From: Methanolinea sp.
GTDB taxonomy: Archaea > Halobacteriota > Methanomicrobia > Methanomicrobiales > Methanospirillaceae
Assembly (NCBI GenBank): GCA_029907345.1
Contig: JARYMB010000005.1
Location: forward strand, 69,485-118,971
Direction: 5' to 3'
DNA length: 49,487 nucleotides
Within the stretch, counting starts at the first letter, position 1; the number at the start of each line of letters is the position of its first letter. A model generated the notes under the pieces. The model had not been told where the DNA came from, ran no database searches, and was given only the letters and a program-made list of their open reading frames with translations. Positions 9,370 to 18,375 of this stretch are shown here, piece after piece. The position numbers were made by a program, and so were the translations under genes.

Positions 9370-9380
9370 ATTTATATATT
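9370..9380 (-). promoter_or_regulatory. TATA box of the histone gene
   Basis: On the minus strand the sequence reads AATATATAAATA, about 40 bases before the GTG start. Transcription would start near 9345-9350 and give a short leader that contains the GAGGTGATC ribosome-binding site. Confidence 0.7.
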
Positions 9381-9581
9381 GCTGTCAAACCGGTCCAAAA
9401 CGGGTTGACATCGATGTTCGAACGGGTATTCCGGGTTATTCCAAAGAGGGTGCCGAGGGGTACCGATGACCTCCGGAAGAGGGGATGCGGAGAGCCCCGC
9501 ACCCTCACGAGGGGACAGCCATTTTCGAAATAAAAATCACAGTAAAAAACGTGAAACAACGGGAGAATGGGGAAAACCCAA

Positions 9582-11702
9582 TCAGGCCGGTTCGACCCGG
9601 ATCAATCCCTCCCTCGTCGTTGAATTGCTTTCCATCGTCCCCCGCCTGATATCCATCCTCTTTACAGTCAGGGTCACGTTGTACGTCCCCGGCCGCGTGT
9701 ACGTGTGCTCCGGGTTTGCACCCAGCCCCCGGAACCCGTCCCCGAAGTCGTAGAGATACATCGACGGATCGCCCGTCGACCGGTCCTCGAACCGGACCGA
9801 CAGCGGGGCTGTCCCGCTCTCCGGCGATGCCGTAAAGTTCGCGACCAGCGGGACCGGCGGTTCGGCCGTGACAACGATATACCCCGTCCTCGTCATGCTG
9901 TCCCGCACCGGCCTCCTTGTCGCAGGGTCGATCTTCGATACCGTCAGGGTCACGTTGTACGTCCCCGGCCGCGTGTACGTGTGCTCCGGGTTTGCACCCT
10001 GCCCCCGGAACCCGTCCCCGAAGTCGTAGAGATACATCGACGGATCGCCCGTCGACCGGTCCTCGAACCGGACCAACAGCGGGGCTGTCCCGCTCTCCGG
10101 CGATGCCGTAAAGTTCGCGACCAGCGGGACCGGCGGTTCGGCCGTGACAACGATATACCCCGTCCTCGTCATGCTGTCCCGCACCGGCCTCCTTGTCGCA
10201 GGGTCGATCTTCGATACCGTCAGGGTCACGTTGTACGTCCCCGGCCGCGTGTACGTGTGCTCCGGGTTTGCACCCAGCCCCCGGAACCCGTCCCCGAAGT
10301 CGTAGAGGTACATCGACGGATCGCCCGTCGACCGGTCCTCGAACCGGACCAACAGCGGGGCTGTCCCCGTCCGGGGGGAGGCTGTAAAGTTCGCCTTGAG
10401 ACCGGGGGACACCTCCATTTCCACGACCCAGTAGTCCGCGGACCCGTGGTTCCCGGAGACGTCACCATCGTCCGATGTGGAGAACCCGGCAAGGGTAAAC
10501 CTGCCGGCCCTTACCGGGTCAGGCTTCAGGCACTGGCCCGTATCGTCTCGGGACCCGCCAAGGGACTTTTCCCAGAGGAGCTTGCCGGTCGCATCAAACG
10601 ACACGGCCCAGAAATCACCACCGCCGTGGTTCCCCGAAACGTCCCCGTCGTCCGAATACGAAACCCCCAGGACCACGTATGACCCATCCGGGCTCATATC
10701 AAGGTCGTAGGCATGGTCGTATCCCGACCCGCCGAAACATGCCACGTGTGCGATCTCCCCCTGCCGGGAGACGGCTGCCCACCAGTAGTCGAACGAACCA
10801 TGGTTGCCGGAGATGTCGCCGTCCTTGGAGTTCGAAAATCCCATCACCGCGTACTCCCCGTCAGGGGTGACGATGATGTCCCTCCCTTCCTCGTACAGGC
10901 TTCCGCCGATGCACTTCTGCCAGACGAGGTCTCCCGACTCGTCGAGGAGAAACAGCCACGCATCGTAGGATCCGTGGTTCCCCGAAACGTCCCCGTCGTT
11001 GGAGTCCGTGTACCCGACGGCGATGTACCCGCCACCCGGGACGGGAAGGATGCTGTCACCGAAATCATCCCCGGTCCCGCCGAGGAGTTTCTCCCACGCG
11101 ATGGTGCCGTTCATGTCGGATTTCACGACCAGGACATCGTACCCCCCGTGGTACCCGGGGACCAGGGGATCGGTGTACGACTGCCCGATCATGACCATGC
11201 CTCCATCCGGGGTCTCCTTCCCGTCGATTGCAAAACTCCCGCTCCTCCCGGGGTAACACCGTTTCCAGAGGATTGTCCCTGACTCGTCGATCTGCATGTT
11301 CCAGATTGCGTATGGGTTGCTGTTGTCAGAGAAATCGCCATCGTGGGACCAGGTGAACCCTGACAGGAGAAGCGTCCCGTCACTCAGCCGCTCGATGCAG
11401 CTGACGTGGTCGTCCATCGACCCCCCGATGGTCCTGACCCACTCCTTCGTCCCGTTGGCACCCAGTTTTACGACCCAGACGTCCCTCATTCCGTATGCTG
11501 CCGTGATGTCCCCGTCCGTGGATCCGGTATCCCCCGCGACCATGTACCCGCCATCATCCGTTGGCTGGATGGAGTACGCGAAATCTTCCCCGGACCCTCC
11601 CAGCGAGGCCTGCCAGGCAATCCCGGCACCGCCTGCACTTGCCGGTACCGTTCCCGCGAGGACGAGGACAAGGAGAACAAGACATGCCGGAAGGGGTCTC
11701 AT
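9582..11702 (-). CDS. Secreted beta-propeller-like repeat protein with three PKD domains
   Basis: This 706-residue exported protein has a signal peptide (about 1-23, cleavage near ASA-GG). Residues 25-420 consist of about seven repeats of roughly 55 residues with the pattern GG(S)xxD ... DGGYxxxGxTxSxDGDVSGNHG, as in secreted propeller-like proteins. Three PKD domains of 92 residues follow (FTASPxSGTAPLxVRFEDRS ... YDFGDG ... HTYTRPGTYNVTLTV). It has no membrane anchor, so it is presumably secreted or part of the cell envelope. Its ATG overlaps the stop of the upstream GH81-like gene as ATGA, so the two are translationally coupled and probably act together at the cell surface. Confidence 0.88.
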   Translation of the reverse strand: MRPLPACLVLLVLVLAGTVPASAGGAGIAWQASLGGSGEDFAYSIQPTDDGGYMVAGDTGSTDGDITAAYGMRDVWVVKLGANGTKEWVRTIGGSMDDHVSCIERLSDGTLLLSGFTWSHDGDFSDNSNPYAIWNMQIDESGTILWKRCYPGRSGSFAIDGKETPDGGMVMIGQSYTDPLVPGYHGGYDVLVVKSDMNGTIAWEKLLGGTGDDFGDSILPVPGGGYIAVGYTDSNDGDVSGNHGSYDAWLFLLDESGDLVWQKCIGGSLYEEGRDIIVTPDGEYAVMGFSNSKDGDISGNHGSFDYWWAAVSRQGEIAHVACFGGSGYDHAYDLDMSPDGSYVVLGVSYSDDGDVSGNHGGGDFWAVSFDATGKLLWEKSLGGSRDDTGQCLKPDPVRAGRFTLAGFSTSDDGDVSGNHGSADYWVVEMEVSPGLKANFTASPRTGTAPLLVRFEDRSTGDPSMYLYDFGDGFRGLGANPEHTYTRPGTYNVTLTVSKIDPATRRPVRDSMTRTGYIVVTAEPPVPLVANFTASPESGTAPLLVRFEDRSTGDPSMYLYDFGDGFRGQGANPEHTYTRPGTYNVTLTVSKIDPATRRPVRDSMTRTGYIVVTAEPPVPLVANFTASPESGTAPLSVRFEDRSTGDPSMYLYDFGDGFRGLGANPEHTYTRPGTYNVTLTVKRMDIRRGTMESNSTTREGLIRVEPA
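9668..10395 (-). repeat. Near-identical 276-bp tandem repeats encoding PKD domains
   Basis: The segment starting CAGGGTCACGTTGTAC recurs with a 276-bp period (about 9668, 9944 and 10220). The first two units are complete and differ at only a few positions; the third is identical for about 150 bp and then diverges. This indicates recent duplication or ongoing gene conversion. It is an in-frame coding repeat, not a CRISPR array. Confidence 0.85.
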
Positions 11703-14700
11703 CGCTTCACCTCCGTGACCAGGGACCCCTCGCCCGTGATCCGTTCCCCGGGGACTGCCCCCCCTCCCCCTGCCTTCGTCACGATGGTCCCGGACGCAGT
11801 GTCACTCACCCTGATTGTCATATTGATGGTCAGCGTCTTTCCTATCGGAAGGTTCCCGCCAGAAGGCAGCCTGTCGGGAGTCCAGACGACACGCGACGGC
11901 ATGATATTCTGGGGCGGGTAACTGGCATCGATAAAGAGTGAGCCCGCAGGGGGCAGGTCATAGGCATCCACGCCGACGAGGTCCATCGTCCCGTTGTTGG
12001 TAAGCCGGATGCTGTACATGAGGACGCCCCCGGGCCGGACACCCGTTGCATTCGCGGTGATCGAGACATTGAGGGACGGCCCGCCCGTGACCTGCAGGGG
12101 AACGATCCGGTTGCCTTTCACCGCGATGTCCCCCTTCGCGAGACCGGATGCTTCGGCGACCGCCGTGTACAGTCCGTTCGCAGTATCCGGGAACCTCCCT
12201 GTCACCTGGAACGTCCGGGTCTCGCCGGGAGAGAGCGTCCCGGCATCCCAGCTGACCGCGTTCCCAGAGACTGTCCCGTTGGGCGTGCTCGAGAGGTACG
12301 TCATCGTGTAGGGCAGGTAGTCCGATACCACGACCCCGGAGACCGGCCCTGACCCTGCCGCTGCGGCCGTGACATTGAACGTCACGGTGCTGCCGGGGCC
12401 CGTCTTTCCGGGGGCCCCGATGGTCACCACAAGGGATGCGTCGGCAGGATGGGCCGTGCCCGCCACCGCATACCACCCGGAGGGGACGACGAGGTCTTCA
12501 CGCAGGACACCGCCTGCCTGCCCTGCCCTTTCGCCGACCTTCCACCAGTTCACCCGGACGGGGTCGGGGTGCGGGTTCCATGCAACGAACGTCGTCTGGT
12601 TGGAGGGGGACGTGAATGCCGCACAGAAAGGCTGGGACAGTTTCCGGGACGCTGCGTCCGTGGAATACCCGAAGTACGAGAAATCGGGGGTACCGTACGC
12701 ATCGATTGCCCAGAACCAGTTCAGCACCTCGGAGGGACTCGTGGAGTCGTCGATCTGGTCCTTCATCCTGTTCCACCACGTCCCGAGGTCATACGGGTAA
12801 TGCCCGGGGGTCGTGTTCCGCGAGGACTGGATGGTATTCCAGTACCACCGGTAGGGAGAGAGAGGGACTCCCTGGGCCGAGCTGTCCCGTATCCCCGCCA
12901 GGGCACGCTGCTGGTTGACGACCGCCAGGTAGGGAACGCCGGCAGGATCCGAGAGGTTACAGAAACCGCCGTTCGGGGCATAGTCAAGGGCACGCAGCGC
13001 GAGCTCCACGGAGGGGCGGTCCCTCCCGAAGGAGAGGGCATACCCTGCCATCGGGAGCCACATGTTGTACATCGATGACGTGGGTGAGATCCCGAACTGC
13101 GATGCCGTCTGGACGACGGACTGGGGCATCTTGGGGGCAAAGGACGTTGCAGGGGGGTACCCGTCCGGCATGTCCGGCCAGTGGGCCGATACCTTCGGGT
13201 TCCCCCAGTTATACCAGCGATCCCACATCGTCTCGTTTTCGGAGTATTTTTTCGGGTCGTCGGGGACACTCACCGAAGGGATGTAATCACCGTTCCGTGA
13301 CCATTTTGCCGCCGTTGGGTGGGTGATCCCTGCCGTGTCCGGGACGTAGGAGAGCTTCTTGTCGAACCAGTATGCGTCCGCGTTGTACAGGTTCGTGGTA
13401 TAGAGGTAGATCCCGGTATCGGCGATGTCGGGCCGGTTCGTGACCGTTCCCCACATGATGATGGATGCCCAGGCCTGCATTGTCTCCCCGAGCGAGTTGT
13501 CATCCTTGCCGTCCTCGAGGAGCGACCCGATCCCGACACCCCCGCCGGGGCCTGTCTGGGGGAGCCCCTGTGTCCAGGCCTGCCCTGCCCACTGGTCAAA
13601 GAAGTTCATCTTGGAATACGTGAGATTGGGGTGGGAATAGTACGCGGACGCCCGGTCCGGGTCATAGGCAACCGACATGACGAGCTGGTCGATGAACGCC
13701 CCGTAATAATCCCGGTCCGCCCAGGCAGGGTCGAACCATGCTGCCTGGGCAGCCGCCGTGATCAGGTACCCGTTCTGGTAGTGGATATCGTTCCATTCCG
13801 TCACCGTGCCAAAGCCGTCCATGCCCCAGGCCCGGGGGAAGGTGACGTTCTCGTCCTCCATGGGCCAGTACCCGTACGCAGGGTGCTGGTCATCGGTGTC
13901 CGGCCCCTGCGCAGGGTACATGTGGAGGGTCCCCAGCCGGGGGTCGGAGAGGAAGTAGTAGGGCGAGTACTGGTTCCGGGTACCGCTCGTGTCACGGGAA
14001 GACCGAAAAGCGGTCTTCCGGGTATAGAGGGCAAAGAACTCCTCTATCCCCTGGAGATTCCGGTCCATGGCACGCTGCGGGTCGTAGGGGTACTTGTATG
14101 ACGTATTGTACCATTCCATCCCGTTCCATTTTTCCGACGGGTTCCAAGGCGTGACGTTAAACTCCGAGATCCCGGTTATCTCCGGGTTCGTGGCAGAGAT
14201 GTTCCCGAGTTCCTTCTCGATGGCCAGTTTTGCCGCCATGTAGCGGACCTTCTTGGCAAGGTTGTATGCCGCGTCCTGGTCACCGCCGTCGATCATGGTA
14301 AAGAGGGGAGGGTCCGCGCCGAGGGCCTTCTTCGTGTATCCCTCCTCGTCGTTGTTGACGATATACCACAGCGGCACCCCGTCCATGGTCGCGTTCCTGT
14401 CCATCAGGGGCATGAAGGGGATGAAATTGGTAAACACGTAGGTCGTCGAGAACGACGTGACTGCAACGGGGATGAGCCTGCCCTTGGCGATCCAGTACTG
14501 GTAGTGCCCGTTGTTCGTGGCCGGCATCGAGGAGAGCCACTGGCCGGGGCTGGCCGGCCCGACCCTGTCCTGCGCAAGGTCCCGGTCGTACACCGGCCTG
14601 TTCCTGCCATCGTTGAAGGTCTCGTACTGGTGCCTCTGGAGGAGCATCACCGTCTTTCCGGCAGCCCCGTTCCCGACCGGCCCCCTGGCCTCTGTCGTTG

Positions 14701-15988
14701 CAGTGTAAGTGGTATGGAGGAGGCCCGTCGACCTGTCCACGGTATAGGTCACCCGGGTTCCTGTCACGTAGTTATAGGCATAGGGTGCAAGGGAGACCGC
14801 CCATGCCGCGGACTCGTCAAGGGACTGGTTGAGGGTCGGGGTGAAGGGGTCGGGGTTTGCCGTACCCCGCGGGTATGCAACGACCGGGAGACCAGCGATC
14901 ACGAAGTGGCGGGGTCCCTGCCCCGGCAGGGGGACGAGAGAGACTCCGTGTCCGGGAAAGACCCGTGCCTCGAACGATGCCGTGTCATAGAAGACGGCAA
15001 AGAAGTTCCAGTTCGTCACCGTCCTGTCCCTGACACCCCCCAGGAAGACCTTGTCCTGGTTAGTCCCGACCAGGTAGCAGCCAAGGCCGGGGACACCTGT
15101 CTCCACGGGTGCGACATGGACGGATCCCCGCTCCAGGTTACCGGTATTAAAGGGGTTGCCGGTATAGAACTGGAAGGCCATCGACTCGTTGGCCGGAAAA
15201 TCCTTCCATGAAAACCACGCGAACGGCGACCCCTTGGCCATTGTCAGTTTTACCTCCTCGCCCGAGTCCTTCCGGTCCAGCAAAAAGTCAATATCCCAGT
15301 CACCCATCCGGTCAGCGAGGATGTTGTCGGGAAACGCAGCACCCCACCCGGGTTCGGTATCGCTCAGGTTTTCGGCGGGAAAGACGCGGAGTCCCGAGAC
15401 CCACTGCCCCTTCTGGCTGATCTCCCGCGTCTTTCCATCCGGCGAAAAAGTCGTGGCTCCCGGCGTGCAGGAGTTGGGGCCATACTCGGCCCCGTCAGCG
15501 GCAGCAGGGATGGGCATCGAGAAGACGAGCCCCCTGACCCTGCCCTGCCCGTCCACGTTGGCATACCGGTTCCGGAATGTCAGGGAGAGGGGGTCTGCAT
15601 AGAGCGTGGACTGGACAAAGGGGGTCCAGCACTTGACGAAGCGTTCAGCCGGGGATTTCACGTATGCACCGACGTAATCAAGGGTGTTGTTCCCCCAGAT
15701 GGTATACCCGGCCCAGGAGTGCAGGCCGTGCACGAGCTGGCCTTCGCGCATGTTCTCTGTCACGGAGGCGTACTCGGCGTATATCGGTGTCGGGTTCAGG
15801 CACCAGTTGCAGGCGAAGAGATCGCTTCCCCGCCACCGGCAGTTATCCGGACGCTCGGTCTGGACATAGGCCTTGCCGAGCCGGATCGGCCCGGCGGCAA
15901 CAAAACCGGAGAAGACGACGTTGACGAGCATGAAGAGGGCAAAAACAAGGCCGAATCGCGACGGTAGTGTCGGGGAGAAACGAGACAT
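11699..15988 (-). CDS. Secreted GH81-like endo-beta-1,3-glucanase with C-terminal DUF11 domains
   Basis: This 1429-residue exported protein has an N-terminal signal or anchor helix (about 10-32). The long central part resembles glycoside hydrolase family 81, inverting endo-1,3-beta-glucanases. The recognisable block is WNDIHYQNGYLITAAA (about residue 733, comparable to the family DxHxHYGY motif), then FDQWAGQAWTQGL, and EDGKDDNSLGETMQAWA (Glu at about 834, comparable to the family ExxSE segment). These Asp and Glu residues are my candidates for catalysis, aligned by eye. Two DUF11-type beta-sandwich domains (about 1180-1425) carry VxFNVT and TLTINMTIRVSD motifs. Overall identity to GH81 is probably low. 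The GC content and codon use match the neighbours. Confidence 0.72.
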   Translation of the reverse strand: MSRFSPTLPSRFGLVFALFMLVNVVFSGFVAAGPIRLGKAYVQTERPDNCRWRGSDLFACNWCLNPTPIYAEYASVTENMREGQLVHGLHSWAGYTIWGNNTLDYVGAYVKSPAERFVKCWTPFVQSTLYADPLSLTFRNRYANVDGQGRVRGLVFSMPIPAAADGAEYGPNSCTPGATTFSPDGKTREISQKGQWVSGLRVFPAENLSDTEPGWGAAFPDNILADRMGDWDIDFLLDRKDSGEEVKLTMAKGSPFAWFSWKDFPANESMAFQFYTGNPFNTGNLERGSVHVAPVETGVPGLGCYLVGTNQDKVFLGGVRDRTVTNWNFFAVFYDTASFEARVFPGHGVSLVPLPGQGPRHFVIAGLPVVAYPRGTANPDPFTPTLNQSLDESAAWAVSLAPYAYNYVTGTRVTYTVDRSTGLLHTTYTATTEARGPVGNGAAGKTVMLLQRHQYETFNDGRNRPVYDRDLAQDRVGPASPGQWLSSMPATNNGHYQYWIAKGRLIPVAVTSFSTTYVFTNFIPFMPLMDRNATMDGVPLWYIVNNDEEGYTKKALGADPPLFTMIDGGDQDAAYNLAKKVRYMAAKLAIEKELGNISATNPEITGISEFNVTPWNPSEKWNGMEWYNTSYKYPYDPQRAMDRNLQGIEEFFALYTRKTAFRSSRDTSGTRNQYSPYYFLSDPRLGTLHMYPAQGPDTDDQHPAYGYWPMEDENVTFPRAWGMDGFGTVTEWNDIHYQNGYLITAAAQAAWFDPAWADRDYYGAFIDQLVMSVAYDPDRASAYYSHPNLTYSKMNFFDQWAGQAWTQGLPQTGPGGGVGIGSLLEDGKDDNSLGETMQAWASIIMWGTVTNRPDIADTGIYLYTTNLYNADAYWFDKKLSYVPDTAGITHPTAAKWSRNGDYIPSVSVPDDPKKYSENETMWDRWYNWGNPKVSAHWPDMPDGYPPATSFAPKMPQSVVQTASQFGISPTSSMYNMWLPMAGYALSFGRDRPSVELALRALDYAPNGGFCNLSDPAGVPYLAVVNQQRALAGIRDSSAQGVPLSPYRWYWNTIQSSRNTTPGHYPYDLGTWWNRMKDQIDDSTSPSEVLNWFWAIDAYGTPDFSYFGYSTDAASRKLSQPFCAAFTSPSNQTTFVAWNPHPDPVRVNWWKVGERAGQAGGVLREDLVVPSGWYAVAGTAHPADASLVVTIGAPGKTGPGSTVTFNVTAAAAGSGPVSGVVVSDYLPYTMTYLSSTPNGTVSGNAVSWDAGTLSPGETRTFQVTGRFPDTANGLYTAVAEASGLAKGDIAVKGNRIVPLQVTGGPSLNVSITANATGVRPGGVLMYSIRLTNNGTMDLVGVDAYDLPPAGSLFIDASYPPQNIMPSRVVWTPDRLPSGGNLPIGKTLTINMTIRVSDTASGTIVTKAGGGGAVPGERITGEGSLVTEVKR

Positions 15989-16010
15989 GGCATGGTGAAG
16001 TCAGGCTCCG

Positions 16011-16021
16011 GATTTAAATAG
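16011..16021 (-). promoter_or_regulatory. TATA box giving a near-leaderless GH81-like mRNA
   Basis: On the minus strand CTATTTAAATC sits about 27 bases before ATG 15988. Archaeal transcription starts about 25 bases after TATA, so the mRNA should begin at or within a few bases of the start codon. No Shine-Dalgarno is present there, which agrees. Confidence 0.65.
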
Positions 16022-16434
16022 GTGCCGGATGCCGGATTCCTGCCTTCTCCCGTTAGTGTTCCGGAACGGACGATTGGTTCCTGTCTTCCCTATGATGAAC
16101 ACCACTTGTTTCCCTCATGGTATCCAGGTTTCTTCCCCTCCTCCTCGCCCTCGCCCCTGCCTTTGCCGCGAGGTGCATGCAGCCTGCAGCCGGGCTCGCG
16201 CTGCCGGCAGTGCGGGCAGGCAATGCGCCCCCGGACGAATGCATTTCCCGAAAAAAAACCAAGGACAGGGAGGACGAGGACGAGAACGAAGCAAACGGAA
16301 AAGAGCCAGGACAGGGGCTGCCCCGGAGCAGGAACGTCCCCATCCCGTATATCAGGAGGGACACGGGGTTCGATACGAACAGTAACTTTTTATCCCCTTC
16401 TCCCGGTGTAGGTGTACTGGTTTGTCACAGGTGC
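16022..16434. other. Intergenic region, possibly with a decayed small membrane protein
   Basis: No intact gene is convincing. On the minus strand two frames together look coding: DKKLLFVSNPVSLLIYG and then, after a shift near 16325, a hydrophobic helix and a segment with ACPHCRQREPGCRLH, ending in a stop near 16097. No start codon suits it. A TATA-like CTTTTTATCC (about 16385) could serve the gene at 16435. Confidence 0.3.
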
Positions 16435-18066
16435 ATGATGAAAAGGATAGTCTGGATAACCGTTTTCATCGGTATTCTTGCCGTCATTGCCGTTTTTTCG
16501 GCGGGCTGCCTCTCTGGAAAAACAGCTCCTGCAGGGGTGACGGCAGGGCGGCCGCAGTACGTCATCGGTGTCGATACCGATTACCGGCCCTTTACCTACC
16601 GCGACGGGCAGGGGAATATCACGGGCTTCGATATCGAAGCCGCCCGCTGGATTGCTGCCCGGAAGGGGTTTGACCCGGTGTTCGTGGATGTTTCCTGGGA
16701 TGATATCATCCCCGCGCTCGAGCAGGGCAAAATCGACATGATCTACTCGGGGATGACGGTCACGCCCGAACGGGAAGGAAGGGTTGATTTCACGCGCCCC
16801 TACTATGTCGTCAACCAGAGTGTTGCAGCCCGGACCGGATCCAATGTCAGCATGCAGGACTTCCATGCGGGCAGGCTCCGCGTCGGTGCCCAGGCCGGGT
16901 CGACCGGGGCTGCATGGGTCGCGGAGAACCTCGTCCGGGCCGGGCTCATGCCGGCAGAAAACCTCGTCCTTTATCCCGGTGTGCCCTCCCTGGCCGCGGG
17001 CCTCGAAAGGGGTGAAGTCCAGGCGATCATCGGGGATGCCCCCTCGATCAGGCTCATGGCAGGAGAAAAGTCCTTTACCCTCATCGGCGGGGTCCCGACC
17101 GGGGAAAGGTACGCAATCGCCGTCCGGAAAGGGGATACCCGTACCCGGGAGATGATGGACGATGGCCTCTCCCAGCTCATGAAAGACCCCTCGTGGAACC
17201 TGTTCCTTGAAAAGTATGGCCTTGGCGCGGCTGGCAGCGGGGGAGTCCCGGTCCGGGGCCGGCCGGAAACCACGGAAGAACTCAAAACGTACGTGGACGA
17301 GGCCGCGTCCTTTGCGTTGAGCCATGGCAGGGACGCGGCGATTGCCGCGTTCCAGGACCCGGACGGGCCCTTCGTGACCGGCGACACCTACGTCTATGCC
17401 CTCGATTATTCAGGTGTGGCCCTCGCCCTTCCCTTCCAGCCCGGCCTGGTGGGCACGAACTTCCTCCCCCTGCGGGATGCAACCGGCAAACCCTACACGG
17501 ATATCGAGATCCGGCTTGCGAGGGCCGGCGGGGGGTTCATCCTGTACCGCTACCCGGAACCCTCCGAGAACGGGACGAGCAGGCTCAAGATCAGCTACGT
17601 CCGGCCGGTTGACGATACCTGCTGGATCGGGGCCGGCATCTACACGGATGAGGATGTACTCATCGACCCGGAACTCCGGGAATTCGTGAACAACGCACGG
17701 GAATACGCCCTCTCGCACGCACGAGACGATGCACTGGCAGCATTCAATGACCCTGCCGGCCCGTTCATCAGCGGTGACCTTTACGTCTTTGCTTACGATT
17801 ACAACGGGACGGTGCTCGCATGGCCGTACCGGCCGGACCAGGTCGGGAAAAACAGGTACAACGAGACAGATATGATGGGCTCCTACCACGTCCGGGAGAT
17901 GATTGCAAAGGCCCGCCAGGGCGGGGGAATGGTGGACTACTATTCAACGAACCCGTTTACCAACAGGACAGCGTTAAAGGTCAGCACCGTTGTGGACGTG
18001 GACGGTTCGTGGTTCCTCGGGGCCGGCCGGTACATCGAACCGGGGCCGCTCCGCCTCGTCTCCTGA
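16435..18066 (+). CDS. Lipoprotein with solute-binding domain (SBP_bac_3) and two Cache repeats
   Basis: The 543-residue product has a signal peptide with lipobox FSAGC (Cys25). Residues about 45-265 form a type 3 periplasmic amino-acid-binding domain (IGVDTDYRPFTYRD ... GFDIEAARWIAA ... MIYSGMTVTPEREGRVDFTRPYY). Residues about 280-405 and 412-540 are two similar Cache-like units; compare EAASFALSHGRDAAIAAFQD with AREYALSHARDDALAAFND, each followed by VxGDxYVxAxDYxGxxLAxPF/YxPxxVG. ATG 16435 (or 16438) is chosen because the signal peptide begins there; the open frame upstream is not protein-like. With no membrane-spanning output, it probably hands its ligand to a partner sensor or transporter. 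Confidence 0.87.
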   Translation: MMKRIVWITVFIGILAVIAVFSAGCLSGKTAPAGVTAGRPQYVIGVDTDYRPFTYRDGQGNITGFDIEAARWIAARKGFDPVFVDVSWDDIIPALEQGKIDMIYSGMTVTPEREGRVDFTRPYYVVNQSVAARTGSNVSMQDFHAGRLRVGAQAGSTGAAWVAENLVRAGLMPAENLVLYPGVPSLAAGLERGEVQAIIGDAPSIRLMAGEKSFTLIGGVPTGERYAIAVRKGDTRTREMMDDGLSQLMKDPSWNLFLEKYGLGAAGSGGVPVRGRPETTEELKTYVDEAASFALSHGRDAAIAAFQDPDGPFVTGDTYVYALDYSGVALALPFQPGLVGTNFLPLRDATGKPYTDIEIRLARAGGGFILYRYPEPSENGTSRLKISYVRPVDDTCWIGAGIYTDEDVLIDPELREFVNNAREYALSHARDDALAAFNDPAGPFISGDLYVFAYDYNGTVLAWPYRPDQVGKNRYNETDMMGSYHVREMIAKARQGGGMVDYYSTNPFTNRTALKVSTVVDVDGSWFLGAGRYIEPGPLRLVS

Positions 18067-18375
18067 CATGAGCCCCCGGCCAGCGATGTTGGTATAGAGG
18101 GCCTTGCCGCTGGCCCTGTGGGTGATACCGTACATGATGATGAAATCGTTGTCATCGAGCAGGTAATCGCCGTTTTGGAGGTAGAGTGCATCCCGGTTAT
18201 CCCCGAGCGCATCGGCGTTTCTCTGGAGGGAGTCGTACCCCTCGAGGATCCCGATAAAGGTCTCATTCCCGGCAAAAGACATCCCGTTCCCGTACCGGGC
18301 GATGATGGCATCCCGGAGTGCTTCCTGGTCTTTCAGCAGGTCGAGTTCGTGGCAGTCCCCCGTCCCCCTCCGTCA
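17974..18375 (-). pseudogene. Relic of an envelope protein gene (C-terminal part only)
   Basis: Directly after the stop of the Dph6-like gene, the minus strand reads a protein-like stretch (TGDCHELDLLKDQEALRDAI, then NGDYLLDDNDFIIMYGITHR and ASGKALYTNIA). It has no start codon before the internal ATG 18282. It loses its protein-like character near 18075 and then runs antisense through the end of the solute-binding gene. I read it as the tail of a gene whose N-terminus and natural stop are gone. The alternative is a real 102-residue protein starting at 18282. Confidence 0.45.

Noticed and set aside
9668-10395. CRISPR array
   Set aside because: The 276-bp units are contiguous, in frame and encode PKD domains; there are no short repeats with unique spacers.
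9705-10682. 325-codon open frame on the plus strand with internal repeats
   Set aside because: It is antisense to the PKD repeats; its repeats and arginine/proline bias are the complement of the real coding sequence.
16117-16434. Upstream extension of the solute-binding lipoprotein with its own signal-like start
   Set aside because: A proper lipoprotein signal peptide begins at 16435; the extension would bury it inside the protein.
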